16,708 nucleotides of DNA from an uncultured Selenomonadaceae bacterium (lineage in GTDB: Bacteria; Bacillota; Negativicutes; Selenomonadales; Selenomonadaceae). Where the stretch lies: assembly GCA_937902665.1 (NCBI GenBank), contig CALELM010000097.1, positions 1 through 16,708 on the forward strand, read 5' to 3'. Below the pieces are notes generated by a model that saw only the letters and a program-made list of their open reading frames with translations, made no database searches and was not told the origin of the DNA. This document shows positions 1-6,107 of the stretch, piece by piece (positions within the stretch are counted from its first letter, which is position 1; every line of letters starts with the position of its first letter). A program made the position numbers and the translations under genes.

Positions 1-71
1 GCTTGTTAAAATTTGGTTTCCCTCACTTACAGCAACCTGTTGAAGAAGGGGACAGCTTTAGCTTCGTTATA
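1..71 (-). repeat. Dispersed hairpin repeat, copy A (cut by window edge)
   Basis: Read on the minus strand, this begins TATAACGAAGCTAAAGC and runs through the CCCC/GGGG hairpin core and the AAATTTTAACAAGC block shared with copies at 1873, 4300, 8063 and 11681. It is more diverged than the others: the core hairpin carries changes such as CAGGTTGCTG in place of CAGCTTGCTG. The remainder of the element, if present, lies upstream of the window. Positions 72-220 after it are AT-rich and hold no gene or RNA that I can recognise. Confidence 0.85.
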
Positions 72-220
72 AGAATGATGTGTTTGCAAAACATTATCGA
101 AATTTAAAATCATCTATTTCAATAAAAACTAGCGTAATTGCTCAAATTTTTCTTGAAAAAAAGACCAATATCTCGCACCTTTTATAGAGCACACTTATGT
201 TAAGAAAGTCACATATTCCA

Positions 221-249
221 TTGACATAATCTTTTTTAATACCTATAAT
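221..249 (+). promoter_or_regulatory. Sigma-A type promoter for the carboxyltransferase gene
   Basis: TTGACA (221-226) and TATAAT (244-249) are perfect consensus hexamers with a 17-nt spacer. Transcription would start near 256, giving a leader of about 140 nt before the ATG at 396. It is the only strong promoter upstream of that gene. Confidence 0.85.
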
Positions 250-256
250 ATACTTG

Positions 257-377
257 TGGTGTGAATTTGATACGGTCAAATAACATTGAGTAACTTTGTG
301 ACTTTATGCCATGTTAATCTCATCATTTTCGTTGAATTTGCAAGCTCGAAAATATCGAGTTTGTGTTATTATAACAT
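257..377 (+). other. Untranslated leader with two small inverted repeats
   Basis: The leader between the promoter and the Shine-Dalgarno site contains two short dyads with 5-bp arms and 5-nt spacers: TTTGA/TCAAA at 266-280 and CTCGA/TCGAG at 344-358. Neither matches an operator or riboswitch that I recognise, and neither is followed by a U-tract, so they are not terminators. They could be weak RNA hairpins or protein sites. The role is unknown. Confidence 0.35.
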
Positions 378-395
378 AGAGGAGAGTGTTCTATT

Positions 396-1784
396 ATGGC
401 TAACAATCCAGTAAAGATTACAGAAACAGTTCTTCGTGATGGGCATCAGTCCCTTGTCGCTACACGTATGCGTATCGAAGATATGCTTCCGCAGTTGGAG
501 GCATTGGATGCGATTGGCTACAATGCCTTAGAAGCATGGGGCGGAGCTACTTTTGATACTTGCCTTCGTTTTTTGGATGAAGATCCTTGGGAACGGCTTG
601 ATACTTTGAAAAAGCATCTAAAAACACCAATTCAGATGTTGTTGCGCGGACAAAATCTTTTGGGTTACAACCATTACTCCAATGATGTTGTTGAGGCATT
701 TGTCCGTAAGGCTTCTGCACACGGTATTGGTGTTTTTCGTATTTTTGATGCTTTGAATGACGTTCGTAATTTAAAGGTTGCCATCAATGCAGCATTGGAA
801 TGCCCGGAAAAACCTCATGTACAAGGTTGCCTTGTTTACACTATCAGTCCAGTACATACAAACGAAATGTTCGTAAACCTTGCAAAGGAATTGGAGAAAA
901 TGGGATGCCATTCTGTATGTATCAAAGATATGTCTGGGTTGCTGAAGCCTTATGTTGCATATGATTTGGTAAAGAAGCTGAAGGATGCACTCAATATTCC
1001 TGTAGAGCTTCATACACATTGCACATCTGGCTTTGGTCATGCTACTTATTTGAAGGCAATCGAAGCTGGTGTTGATATTCTTGATTGTGCTCTCGCACCG
1101 TTCTCCAGCGACACATCGCAGCCATGCACAGAGACTATTGTTGCTGCTTTGGAAGGTGGGGAACGTGACACGAAACTTGATCGTCAGGCAATGACCCCAA
1201 TTTCAAAACATTTCCTTGCTGTCAAGAAGCGCATCATTGACGAATTTAAGCTCAAAGGGTATTTTGATATTAATCCCAATGTGCTTGATTTCCAAATTCC
1301 TGGCGGTATGCTCTCTAATCTTGCAAACCAGCTCAAGGAAGCAGGCATGGAAAACAAATACCAGGATTTGCTTGATGAGATGCCTCGAGTTCGTGAGGAT
1401 GCAGGTTATCCGCCGCTTGTCACGCCTTCCAGTCAAATTGTTGGAACAATGGCTACGTTTAATGTCATGTCTGGACAACGTTACAAGATGGTACCAAAGG
1501 AATTCAAAGATTTGGTTCGTGGAAAGTTCGGTCGTACACCTGTGGAAGTAGATAGGAAGTTCTTGACAGAGACTCTTGGGATTCCAGAAGCTGATATCAT
1601 TGAAGATTGCTCCATTGAAGATGCAAAGGGCAAGACTTTCGATCAGTTCAAGGTAGAGCTTAAGGAAAAGGGCTATTTGAATCCTTCCGATGAAGATGTT
1701 CTCTCCTATGCACTCTTCCCGCAGGTTGCAGAAGAATTTTTCAAAAAGCACTATACGCCGATTACTGCATACAAAAAGAGTTAA
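396..1784 (+). CDS. Carboxyltransferase subunit (oxaloacetate decarboxylase alpha / pyruvate carboxylase subunit B type), without biotin domain
   Basis: This 462-residue protein has the DRE-TIM-barrel carboxyltransferase fold shared by oxaloacetate decarboxylase alpha, pyruvate carboxylase subunit B and the 5S subunit of methylmalonyl-CoA carboxyltransferase. It moves a carboxyl group between carboxybiotin and pyruvate/oxaloacetate. Visible motifs are LRDGHQS with metal ligand Asp15, the CIKDMSG segment with the active-site lysine Lys177, and HTH with metal ligands His206 and His208, followed by the PYC/OADA-type C-terminal domain. The protein ends near residue 460 with no AMKM biotinyl motif, so a separate biotin carrier is required. 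None is encoded nearby. The ATG follows AGAGGAGA (378-385). Upstream is a consensus promoter and downstream a strong terminator, so it appears to be transcribed alone. The exact partner reaction cannot be decided from the sequence. Confidence 0.93.
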   Translation: MANNPVKITETVLRDGHQSLVATRMRIEDMLPQLEALDAIGYNALEAWGGATFDTCLRFLDEDPWERLDTLKKHLKTPIQMLLRGQNLLGYNHYSNDVVEAFVRKASAHGIGVFRIFDALNDVRNLKVAINAALECPEKPHVQGCLVYTISPVHTNEMFVNLAKELEKMGCHSVCIKDMSGLLKPYVAYDLVKKLKDALNIPVELHTHCTSGFGHATYLKAIEAGVDILDCALAPFSSDTSQPCTETIVAALEGGERDTKLDRQAMTPISKHFLAVKKRIIDEFKLKGYFDINPNVLDFQIPGGMLSNLANQLKEAGMENKYQDLLDEMPRVREDAGYPPLVTPSSQIVGTMATFNVMSGQRYKMVPKEFKDLVRGKFGRTPVEVDRKFLTETLGIPEADIIEDCSIEDAKGKTFDQFKVELKEKGYLNPSDEDVLSYALFPQVAEEFFKKHYTPITAYKKS

Positions 1785-1816
1785 TTGAATTTGTGTTTTA
1801 TATCAAAAAAGAAGTG

Positions 1817-1853
1817 GCTGTTGCACGTAAATGTAACGTGCAACAGCTTTTTT
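1817..1853 (+). terminator. Intrinsic terminator after the carboxyltransferase gene
   Basis: A perfect 12-bp stem (GCTGTTGCACGT at 1817-1828, ACGTGCAACAGC at 1836-1847) with a 7-nt loop is followed by six T. An A-run upstream can extend the stem into the T-tract, so it might also work for transcripts from the other side. Confidence 0.93.
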
Positions 1854-1872
1854 GATGTAAAAAGAGATAACG

Positions 1873-2022
1873 TATAACGAGCTAAAGATGTCCCCTTCTT
1901 CAACAGCTTGCTGTAAGTGGGGGAAGCCAAATTTTAACAAGCGGTGAGCATATCTCCCGCTTCGTTGAAACGCAAATTGGAGGGAAAATGCTTATGGCAT
2001 TTTCTTGAACAATGGCGTTATA
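1873..2022 (+). repeat. Dispersed hairpin repeat, copy B (full length, 150 bp)
   Basis: This complete copy has a 7-bp terminal inverted repeat: TATAACG at the left end and CGTTATA at the right. Three hairpins lie in series: CCCC/GGGG around ACAGC-TT-GCTGT (1892-1923), GCGG-GAG/CTCCCGC (from about 1941 to 1960), and GAAAATGC-TTATG-GCATTTTC near 1984-2004. Near its left end, ACGAGC can also pair with an internal GCTTCGT. It differs from copy C at about seven bases and one indel. It encodes no protein. No transposase is nearby, so it looks like a non-autonomous element. It forms the left edge of the accessory island. Confidence 0.9.
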
Positions 2023-2061
2023 ATCAGTTTTGCAATTTTTTGAGAAATATTTTTTCACACT

Positions 2062-2103
2062 AAAAGGCCTTCCATGATTTTTATTCATCATAGAAGACCT
2101 TTT
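2062..2103 (-). terminator. Terminator of the small minus-strand gene
   Basis: Arms 2062-2078 and 2087-2103 form a 17-bp stem in the minus-strand transcript, which starts AAAAGGTCTTCTATGAT and ends in CCTTTT. The two imperfect positions are G-U pairs in that orientation but C-A mismatches in the plus orientation, which points to service of the gene at 2139-2486. The terminal T-run is only four long and lies within the stem. Confidence 0.75.
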
Positions 2104-2138
2104 AACTCAGAAAACATATCTACACCAAAGCAGGTGCA

Positions 2139-2486
2139 TCAAAGGCACGTAATGCTGATAATTGTTCCGCAATGGATATATTGGCTTGCATCCGTAGGAT
2201 TACCTTCCAAAATCAAATCCTTTACAGCATCTATATTTTGTTTGTCAATAGAAATTCTTTCAGCCGTAATCTCTGACTGAACTTTTTCCCAAAGTGCCTT
2301 GCGAGATGCTTTTGTTTCACGATAAACTACACGATTATTTTCATAGAAAATATTCATCGTGTTCTGGTTCTTTTCTTCATTGCAATTAAAGAAAATAAAA
2401 CCCAACGGTACCTTCTTTTCTGCTACACTAGTCTTTTTTGGATTTTTCGCCTTAGTTGCTACTTTTTTTTCTTTGCTTTCTGCCAT
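2139..2486 (-). CDS. Hypothetical protein, 115 residues, lysine-rich N-terminus
   Basis: I do not recognise this family. The first 27 residues are very basic and look disordered (many Lys, with Ala, Ser and Thr). A compact domain follows, starting near PLGFIFFNC, with alternating beta-like and helical stretches and ending in HCGTIISITCL. There is no signal peptide or transmembrane segment. It looks like a genuine gene: ATG with AGGAGA about 8 nt upstream, a promoter with TTGTCA and TATAAT at 2531-2558, and its own hairpin terminator at 2062-2103. It is the only gene in the window on the minus strand. It lies in the accessory island next to a phage/plasmid remnant, so a mobile-element origin is likely but unproven. 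A basic tail could suit nucleic-acid binding; that is only a guess. Confidence 0.7.
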   Translation of the reverse strand: MAESKEKKVATKAKNPKKTSVAEKKVPLGFIFFNCNEEKNQNTMNIFYENNRVVYRETKASRKALWEKVQSEITAERISIDKQNIDAVKDLILEGNPTDASQYIHCGTIISITCL

Positions 2487-2530
2487 AACAAATCTCCTCT
2501 CAGGATAAAACTACAATAAAATCCTTTTCT

Positions 2531-2558
2531 ATTATAGCACAAAAATTTTTTCTGACAA
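2531..2558 (-). promoter_or_regulatory. Promoter of the small minus-strand gene
   Basis: On the minus strand, TTGTCA (2558-2553) and a perfect TATAAT (2536-2531) are separated by 16 nt, about 45 nt upstream of the ATG at 2486. The -10 box is overlapped by the left arm of a 14-bp perfect inverted repeat. Confidence 0.8.
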
Positions 2559-2580
2559 GACAATAGATTTTTGTGCTATA
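2533..2580. repeat. Perfect 14-bp inverted repeat, possible operator
   Basis: TATAGCACAAAAAT at 2533-2546 is exactly repeated in reverse complement at 2567-2580, with a 20-nt spacer. Each arm includes part of an outward-facing -10-like box: TATAAT for the minus-strand gene and TATAGT (2577-2582) toward the remnant at 2571. Plus-strand CTGACA (2552-2557) could serve as a -35 with a 19-nt spacer. The layout fits a divergent operator, but it could also be the ends of a lost insertion. Confidence 0.7.
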
Positions 2581-3113
2581 GTTATATATTGATTATTGAC
2601 AAGTACAACGATCCAACTGACTTTGAAGAAATGAAATACAGGCAAAATCTTGACCTTACGAACATTGACGATATCAAGGAATTGTTTGACAGGCTGGAAG
2701 ACAAGCGTATTCCAGACAGGATTGGATTGGATATCCCGAAACGATTCACAAACAGCATGAACAAAAACAGCAACGCTATAAACAAGTATATTTCGCTTCC
2801 TGACGATGTAAAACTGATTGACGATGCAAAGTTGTGCCTTTTGGCAAGAAACTATCGTGGCAACATCAATTACAAAGGCGGATGGTTTAATTTTGGAAAC
2901 GAAAACAACTGTTCTAAATTCGTAAAAGAAGCGAACAAGTATCTTGCAGGGAAAGGAACACTTGAGACTGAACAGCAGGATTCATCAGATGAATCACTGA
3001 AAGAAAATGCAAACGGAACAGAACACTTTAGTTCCGGAACACACACAGGTACAAGAACAAAGAAAATCCTTTTTCCAAGATTTTACAACCTCTTGAAACT
3101 GATGTTTACTTGA
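2571..3113 (+). pseudogene. Phage/plasmid-type large-protein remnant, 5' fragment
   Basis: This open stretch has no good start. It opens with TTG inside the inverted repeat, has no Shine-Dalgarno site, and is stopped just upstream, so the 5' end is probably missing. The first ATG is at 2631. The protein is hydrophilic and rich in Asn, Lys and Asp. Its frame fails near 3041-3060. In the neighbouring frame the codons just before 3110 read ENPFSKILQPLETDVYLKVK and join smoothly into the next fragment, so a single-base change split one gene. The style resembles multi-kilobase polyvalent proteins of Firmicute phages and plasmids; this is a resemblance, not a domain match. Confidence 0.6.
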
Positions 3114-4375
3114 AAGTTAAAAAGGTGGATGGACAGAACGGAGGAAGTTATAGTCGATTTGCCAAGGGTTTTCTGTTTAGGAGCGAAGAAGGCAGGGATG
3201 ATTTTATCCGTGAGGCGGAAGCATTGCTTAGTTTAAACGATGGCAAAGCTTATGCAAAAGGCGAGATAGCAAGAGCTATTCGCAATGCTAAAGTAGTGGA
3301 TAATGACGACTTGACACCGGACGCATATCGTAAACGGATAGGACGCACTGAAATGTCTGACGACCTGACGGTTGAAGAAATGTTTGCTGATTCTTTTGAA
3401 GAAGTCAAAGACCGTGTAAATGTTTTTAAGGAAATGGGTGTTGAGCAGCCAAGTCTTGCTAAAAGGTTTACAGCATGGGCAAAGCGTATCATGGATAAGT
3501 TTGCAGAGTTTTTCCATAATCCGGAAGGGAAGCTGACGACAGCGCAGAGGGATTCCTTTGTAAAGGCGTTTGGCAGACTGGCACATGATATGAAGGATGG
3601 CGAAGGCAGGCCGTTGTTCAAAGTCTACAAGGAGGGCAAAGAGATTCGCCTGACAAGCGGGCAGCTTGTGACCGAAGGTATTAAATTGTCTGCGAAAAAC
3701 GACATTGAAAATGTAGATAAAACAGGTTATTATGAAGGTAAGAAATACGATGTCACAATGAAATTCAATGATATTCCTGCAAGAACACATGACTTTTTAA
3801 AGAAAATCCTTAACAATCCTGTATTTGCAAAACATATATCGTCAAAGGATGATATTGATAGTATATGCGATAAAGCGGTGGCAGAAATAAAAACAACGAT
3901 TGAAAGTTTGTTAAGCATGTACAGAGAGACAGGCCAGCAGCGATTCTTAAATCTTGGTGCATATTATGTAAGTATGGTAGACGAGATAAGGGGAGATTTC
4001 AATGCAGGGGGACAAACTTACAGCCTTATTAGTGGAAGCCGTATCGTGCATGGACGAGCAAAAGAAGGAAGCAATCTTGCAAGAAGCTTACAAGCTGGCA
4101 GACGAGCGATTAGCGAAACAACAGGAAAAGAAGGAACAAGCGCAGTTGACAGATTCTCAAAAGAGAACCAGCTTATTGTAGATGCTATCCGCAAGCAAGA
4201 CCGTGGAGACGGCGTTAAATTTTCGGTATCAATGAGCACTCTGAAAAGGGTGCTTTTTTTGATAGCGCAAACATGTCATTCGTTTCCGCTGATGTTTCCT
4301 ATAACGAAGCTAAAGATGTCCCCTTCTTCAAAAGCTTGCTGTAAGTGGGGGAAAGCAAATTTTAACAAGCGGTGA
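3110..4375 (+). pseudogene. Phage/plasmid-type large-protein remnant, 3' fragment
   Basis: This continues the 5' fragment after the frameshift near 3050. Recognisable stretches are RFAKGFLFRSEEGRDDFI, an amphipathic segment with KRIMDKFAEFFHNPEGKL, and GVKFSVS near the end. They recall the joints of large polyvalent proteins found in prophages and conjugative plasmids of Negativicutes. A second one-base shift seems to lie near 4220. After it, another frame reads EHSEKGAFFDSANMSF, which is more protein-like than the frame that stays open to 4375. That restored frame ends at TAA 4342-4344, inside repeat copy C, so the true C-terminus was replaced or displaced by the repeat. It is unlikely to make a working full protein. 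A nuclease or toxin activity cannot be assigned. Confidence 0.6.
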
Positions 4376-4450
4376 GCATATCTCCCGCTTCGTTGAAACG
4401 CGAATTGGAGGGAAAATGCTTATTGCATTTTCTTGAATAATGGCGTTATA
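4300..4450 (+). repeat. Dispersed hairpin repeat, copy C (full length, 151 bp)
   Basis: This complete copy is in the same orientation as copy B and about 95% identical to it, with ends TATAACG and CGTTATA and the same three hairpins. AACGAAGC near its left end pairs with GCTTCGTT near 4388-4395. It begins inside the reading frame of the phage/plasmid remnant, which suggests insertion into that gene. It forms the right edge of the accessory island. Confidence 0.92.
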
Positions 4451-4493
4451 AGCCCGAAATATACATAAATTTTGTATTTGGACTTAAGGTTGA

Positions 4494-4522
4494 TTGACAT
4501 GAGGCCATAATTGCGGTAAGAT
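4494..4522 (+). promoter_or_regulatory. Promoter for the SAM riboswitch-metK unit
   Basis: TTGACA (4494-4499) and TAAGAT (4517-4522) are separated by 17 nt. Transcription would start near 4529, some 30 nt before the riboswitch aptamer. Confidence 0.8.
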
Positions 4523-4560
4523 GGACGGGAAATGATCCTTTTGTTGAAAACGAAATATAG

Positions 4561-4661
4561 ACTCATCCAGAGCAGTGGAGGGACAGGCCCAATGAAGCTG
4601 CGGCAACCATTGATTTACTCAAAACGGTGCCAATTCCTTTAGGCTTGACCTATAAGATGAG
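4561..4661 (+). promoter_or_regulatory. SAM-I (S-box) riboswitch aptamer
   Basis: The conserved S-box core is clear: AGAGCAGTGGAGGGAC, then GGCCC-AATGAAGC, CGGCAACC, and the GGTGCCAATTCC block. P1 is formed by CTCATC (4562-4567) with GATGAG near 4655-4660. It binds S-adenosylmethionine and controls the downstream terminator, so metK is expected to be switched off when its product is abundant. It sits directly upstream of metK, which matches the known targets of this class. Confidence 0.96.
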
Positions 4662-4669
4662 CATGGATA

Positions 4670-4703
4670 AAAACTCTCTTATAGAAAAAAGGGGAGTTTT
4701 TTT
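4670..4703 (+). terminator. Riboswitch-controlled terminator before metK
   Basis: AAAACTCTC (4670-4678) pairs with GGGGAGTTTT (4691-4700), followed by more T. It lies just after the S-box aptamer, as expected for the expression platform that forms when SAM is bound. Confidence 0.88.
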
Positions 4704-4743
4704 GTTTTCGAAAGAAAGGGGACTTTGAAAAAGGAGGCAGATT

Positions 4744-5934
4744 ATGAACAAGAAGCGTATGTTGTTTACATCGGAATCGGTGACGGAAGGCCATCCGGAC
4801 AAGATGGCGGATCAGATTTCCGACAGCATCTTGGATGCAATTTTGGAAAAAGATCCGCAGGGACGAGTTGCTTGTGAAACTTTAGTTACGACAGGGCAGG
4901 TTCATGTAGTTGGTGAGATTTCTACGGAGTGTTATGTGGATATTCCGCATATTATCCGAAATACGGTGAGAGAAATTGGTTATACGGATTCCTCGTATGG
5001 ATTTGATGCTGATTCTTGCGCTGTGTTGGTTTCGCTCGATGAACAATCCGCTGATATTGCTCTTGGTGTAGACAAGGCTTTTGAGGCAAAAAAAGGTGAG
5101 ATGGATGAAGCTGAGGCGATTGGTGCAGGAGATCAAGGCATGATGTTCGGATATGCAACGAATGAGACACCGGAATATATGCCATTGCCAATTGCCTTAG
5201 CGCACCGTATGGCGCGACGATTGACTGAGGTTCGCAAGAATGGTGAGCTGAAGTATCTCCGCCCAGATGGAAAGACTCAGGTCACGGTTGCTTATGAAAA
5301 TGATAAGCCAGTGAGTGTGGAGACTATCGTTATATCAACGCAGCACAACCCAGATGTTACGTTGGAACAGATCGAGAGGGATTTAATTGAGAAGGTTGTA
5401 AAGCCAGTAGTTCCAGCGGAGCTGTTGACAACAGAAACAAAGTACTTCATTAATCCGACAGGAAAGTTCGTGATTGGTGGACCGCAGGGAGATTCTGGTT
5501 TGACTGGCAGAAAGATTATTGTTGATACCTATGGCGGATGGGCTCGCCATGGTGGTGGTGCTTTTTCTGGTAAGGATCCGACGAAGGTAGACCGCAGTGC
5601 AGCCTATGCTGCTCGTTATGTAGCAAAGAATATTGTAGCTGCTGGTTTAGCAGAACGCTGTGAGATTCAGTTGGCGTATGCTATCGGTGTGGCACAGCCA
5701 GTCTCTGTTATGGTAGATACCTTTGAGACAAATCGGGTAGATGAAGAAAAAATCGAGACCTTGATAAAGGAAAATTTTGATCTTCGTCCAGCAGGTATCA
5801 TTCGTATGCTGAGACTTCGTCGTCCTATTTATAAACAGACGGCTGCTTATGGGCATTTTGGACGGACAGATGTTGATCTTCCTTGGGAATGTACGGATAA
5901 AGCTGCTGTGTTGAAGCAGCAGGCTGGAATCTGA
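4744..5934 (+). CDS. metK: S-adenosylmethionine synthetase
   Basis: MetK makes S-adenosylmethionine from methionine and ATP in the cytosol. The 396 residues match the usual family length. Signatures visible are GHPDK (16-20) near the N-terminus, GAGDQG (127-132), the segment GGPQGDSGLTGRK, and the phosphate-binding GGGAFSGKD near residue 268. The start is ATG after AAGGAGG (4731-4737) with good spacing. It is a single-gene unit controlled by the upstream S-box riboswitch and closed by a terminator at 5954. Nothing is missing or unusual in the protein. Confidence 0.98.
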   Translation: MNKKRMLFTSESVTEGHPDKMADQISDSILDAILEKDPQGRVACETLVTTGQVHVVGEISTECYVDIPHIIRNTVREIGYTDSSYGFDADSCAVLVSLDEQSADIALGVDKAFEAKKGEMDEAEAIGAGDQGMMFGYATNETPEYMPLPIALAHRMARRLTEVRKNGELKYLRPDGKTQVTVAYENDKPVSVETIVISTQHNPDVTLEQIERDLIEKVVKPVVPAELLTTETKYFINPTGKFVIGGPQGDSGLTGRKIIVDTYGGWARHGGGAFSGKDPTKVDRSAAYAARYVAKNIVAAGLAERCEIQLAYAIGVAQPVSVMVDTFETNRVDEEKIETLIKENFDLRPAGIIRMLRLRRPIYKQTAAYGHFGRTDVDLPWECTDKAAVLKQQAGI

Positions 5935-5953
5935 TTGCGTGTATGTAGTTGGT

Positions 5954-5990
5954 GCCGATATGATGGGAATGCTGTCATATCGGCTTTTTT
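5954..5990 (+). terminator. Intrinsic terminator after metK
   Basis: A 10-bp perfect stem (GCCGATATGA at 5954-5963, TCATATCGGC at 5975-5984) is followed by six T. Confidence 0.93.
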
Positions 5991-6011
5991 GTGTCGATTT
6001 ATGAATAATAT

Positions 6012-6040
6012 TTGATTTTTTGGTTTTTTTGCGTTACTAT
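6012..6040 (+). promoter_or_regulatory. Promoter of htpG
   Basis: TTGATT (6012-6017) and TACTAT (6035-6040) have a 17-nt spacer. The predicted start near 6047 places the CIRCE element at the beginning of the transcript, the usual position for HrcA control. Confidence 0.7.
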
Positions 6041-6053
6041 ATGGATATGTGAG

Positions 6054-6080
6054 TTGGCACTCTGTTGAATAGAGTGCTAA
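6054..6080 (+). promoter_or_regulatory. CIRCE element (HrcA operator)
   Basis: TTGGCACTC-N9-GAGTGCTAA matches the CIRCE consensus TTAGCACTC-N9-GAGTGCTAA at all but one position. HrcA binds this site and represses heat-shock genes. It lies between the promoter and the Shine-Dalgarno site of htpG, so htpG is inferred to belong to the HrcA regulon here. Confidence 0.93.
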
Positions 6081-6107
6081 CAATATTAGGTATAAAGGGT
6101 GACAGAA

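Noticed and set aside
1873..2022. Repeat as a functional IS200/IS605 element or OMEGA-RNA locus
   Set aside because: Hairpins near the ends recall such elements, but no TnpA or TnpB coding sequence exists in the window, and TATAACG inverted ends do not fit that family. Kept only as a possible mobilisation route.
2074..2280. Plus-strand 68-codon frame opposite the small unknown gene
   Set aside because: It starts within the terminator stem, has no ribosome site, and overlaps the minus-strand gene that has a full set of signals.
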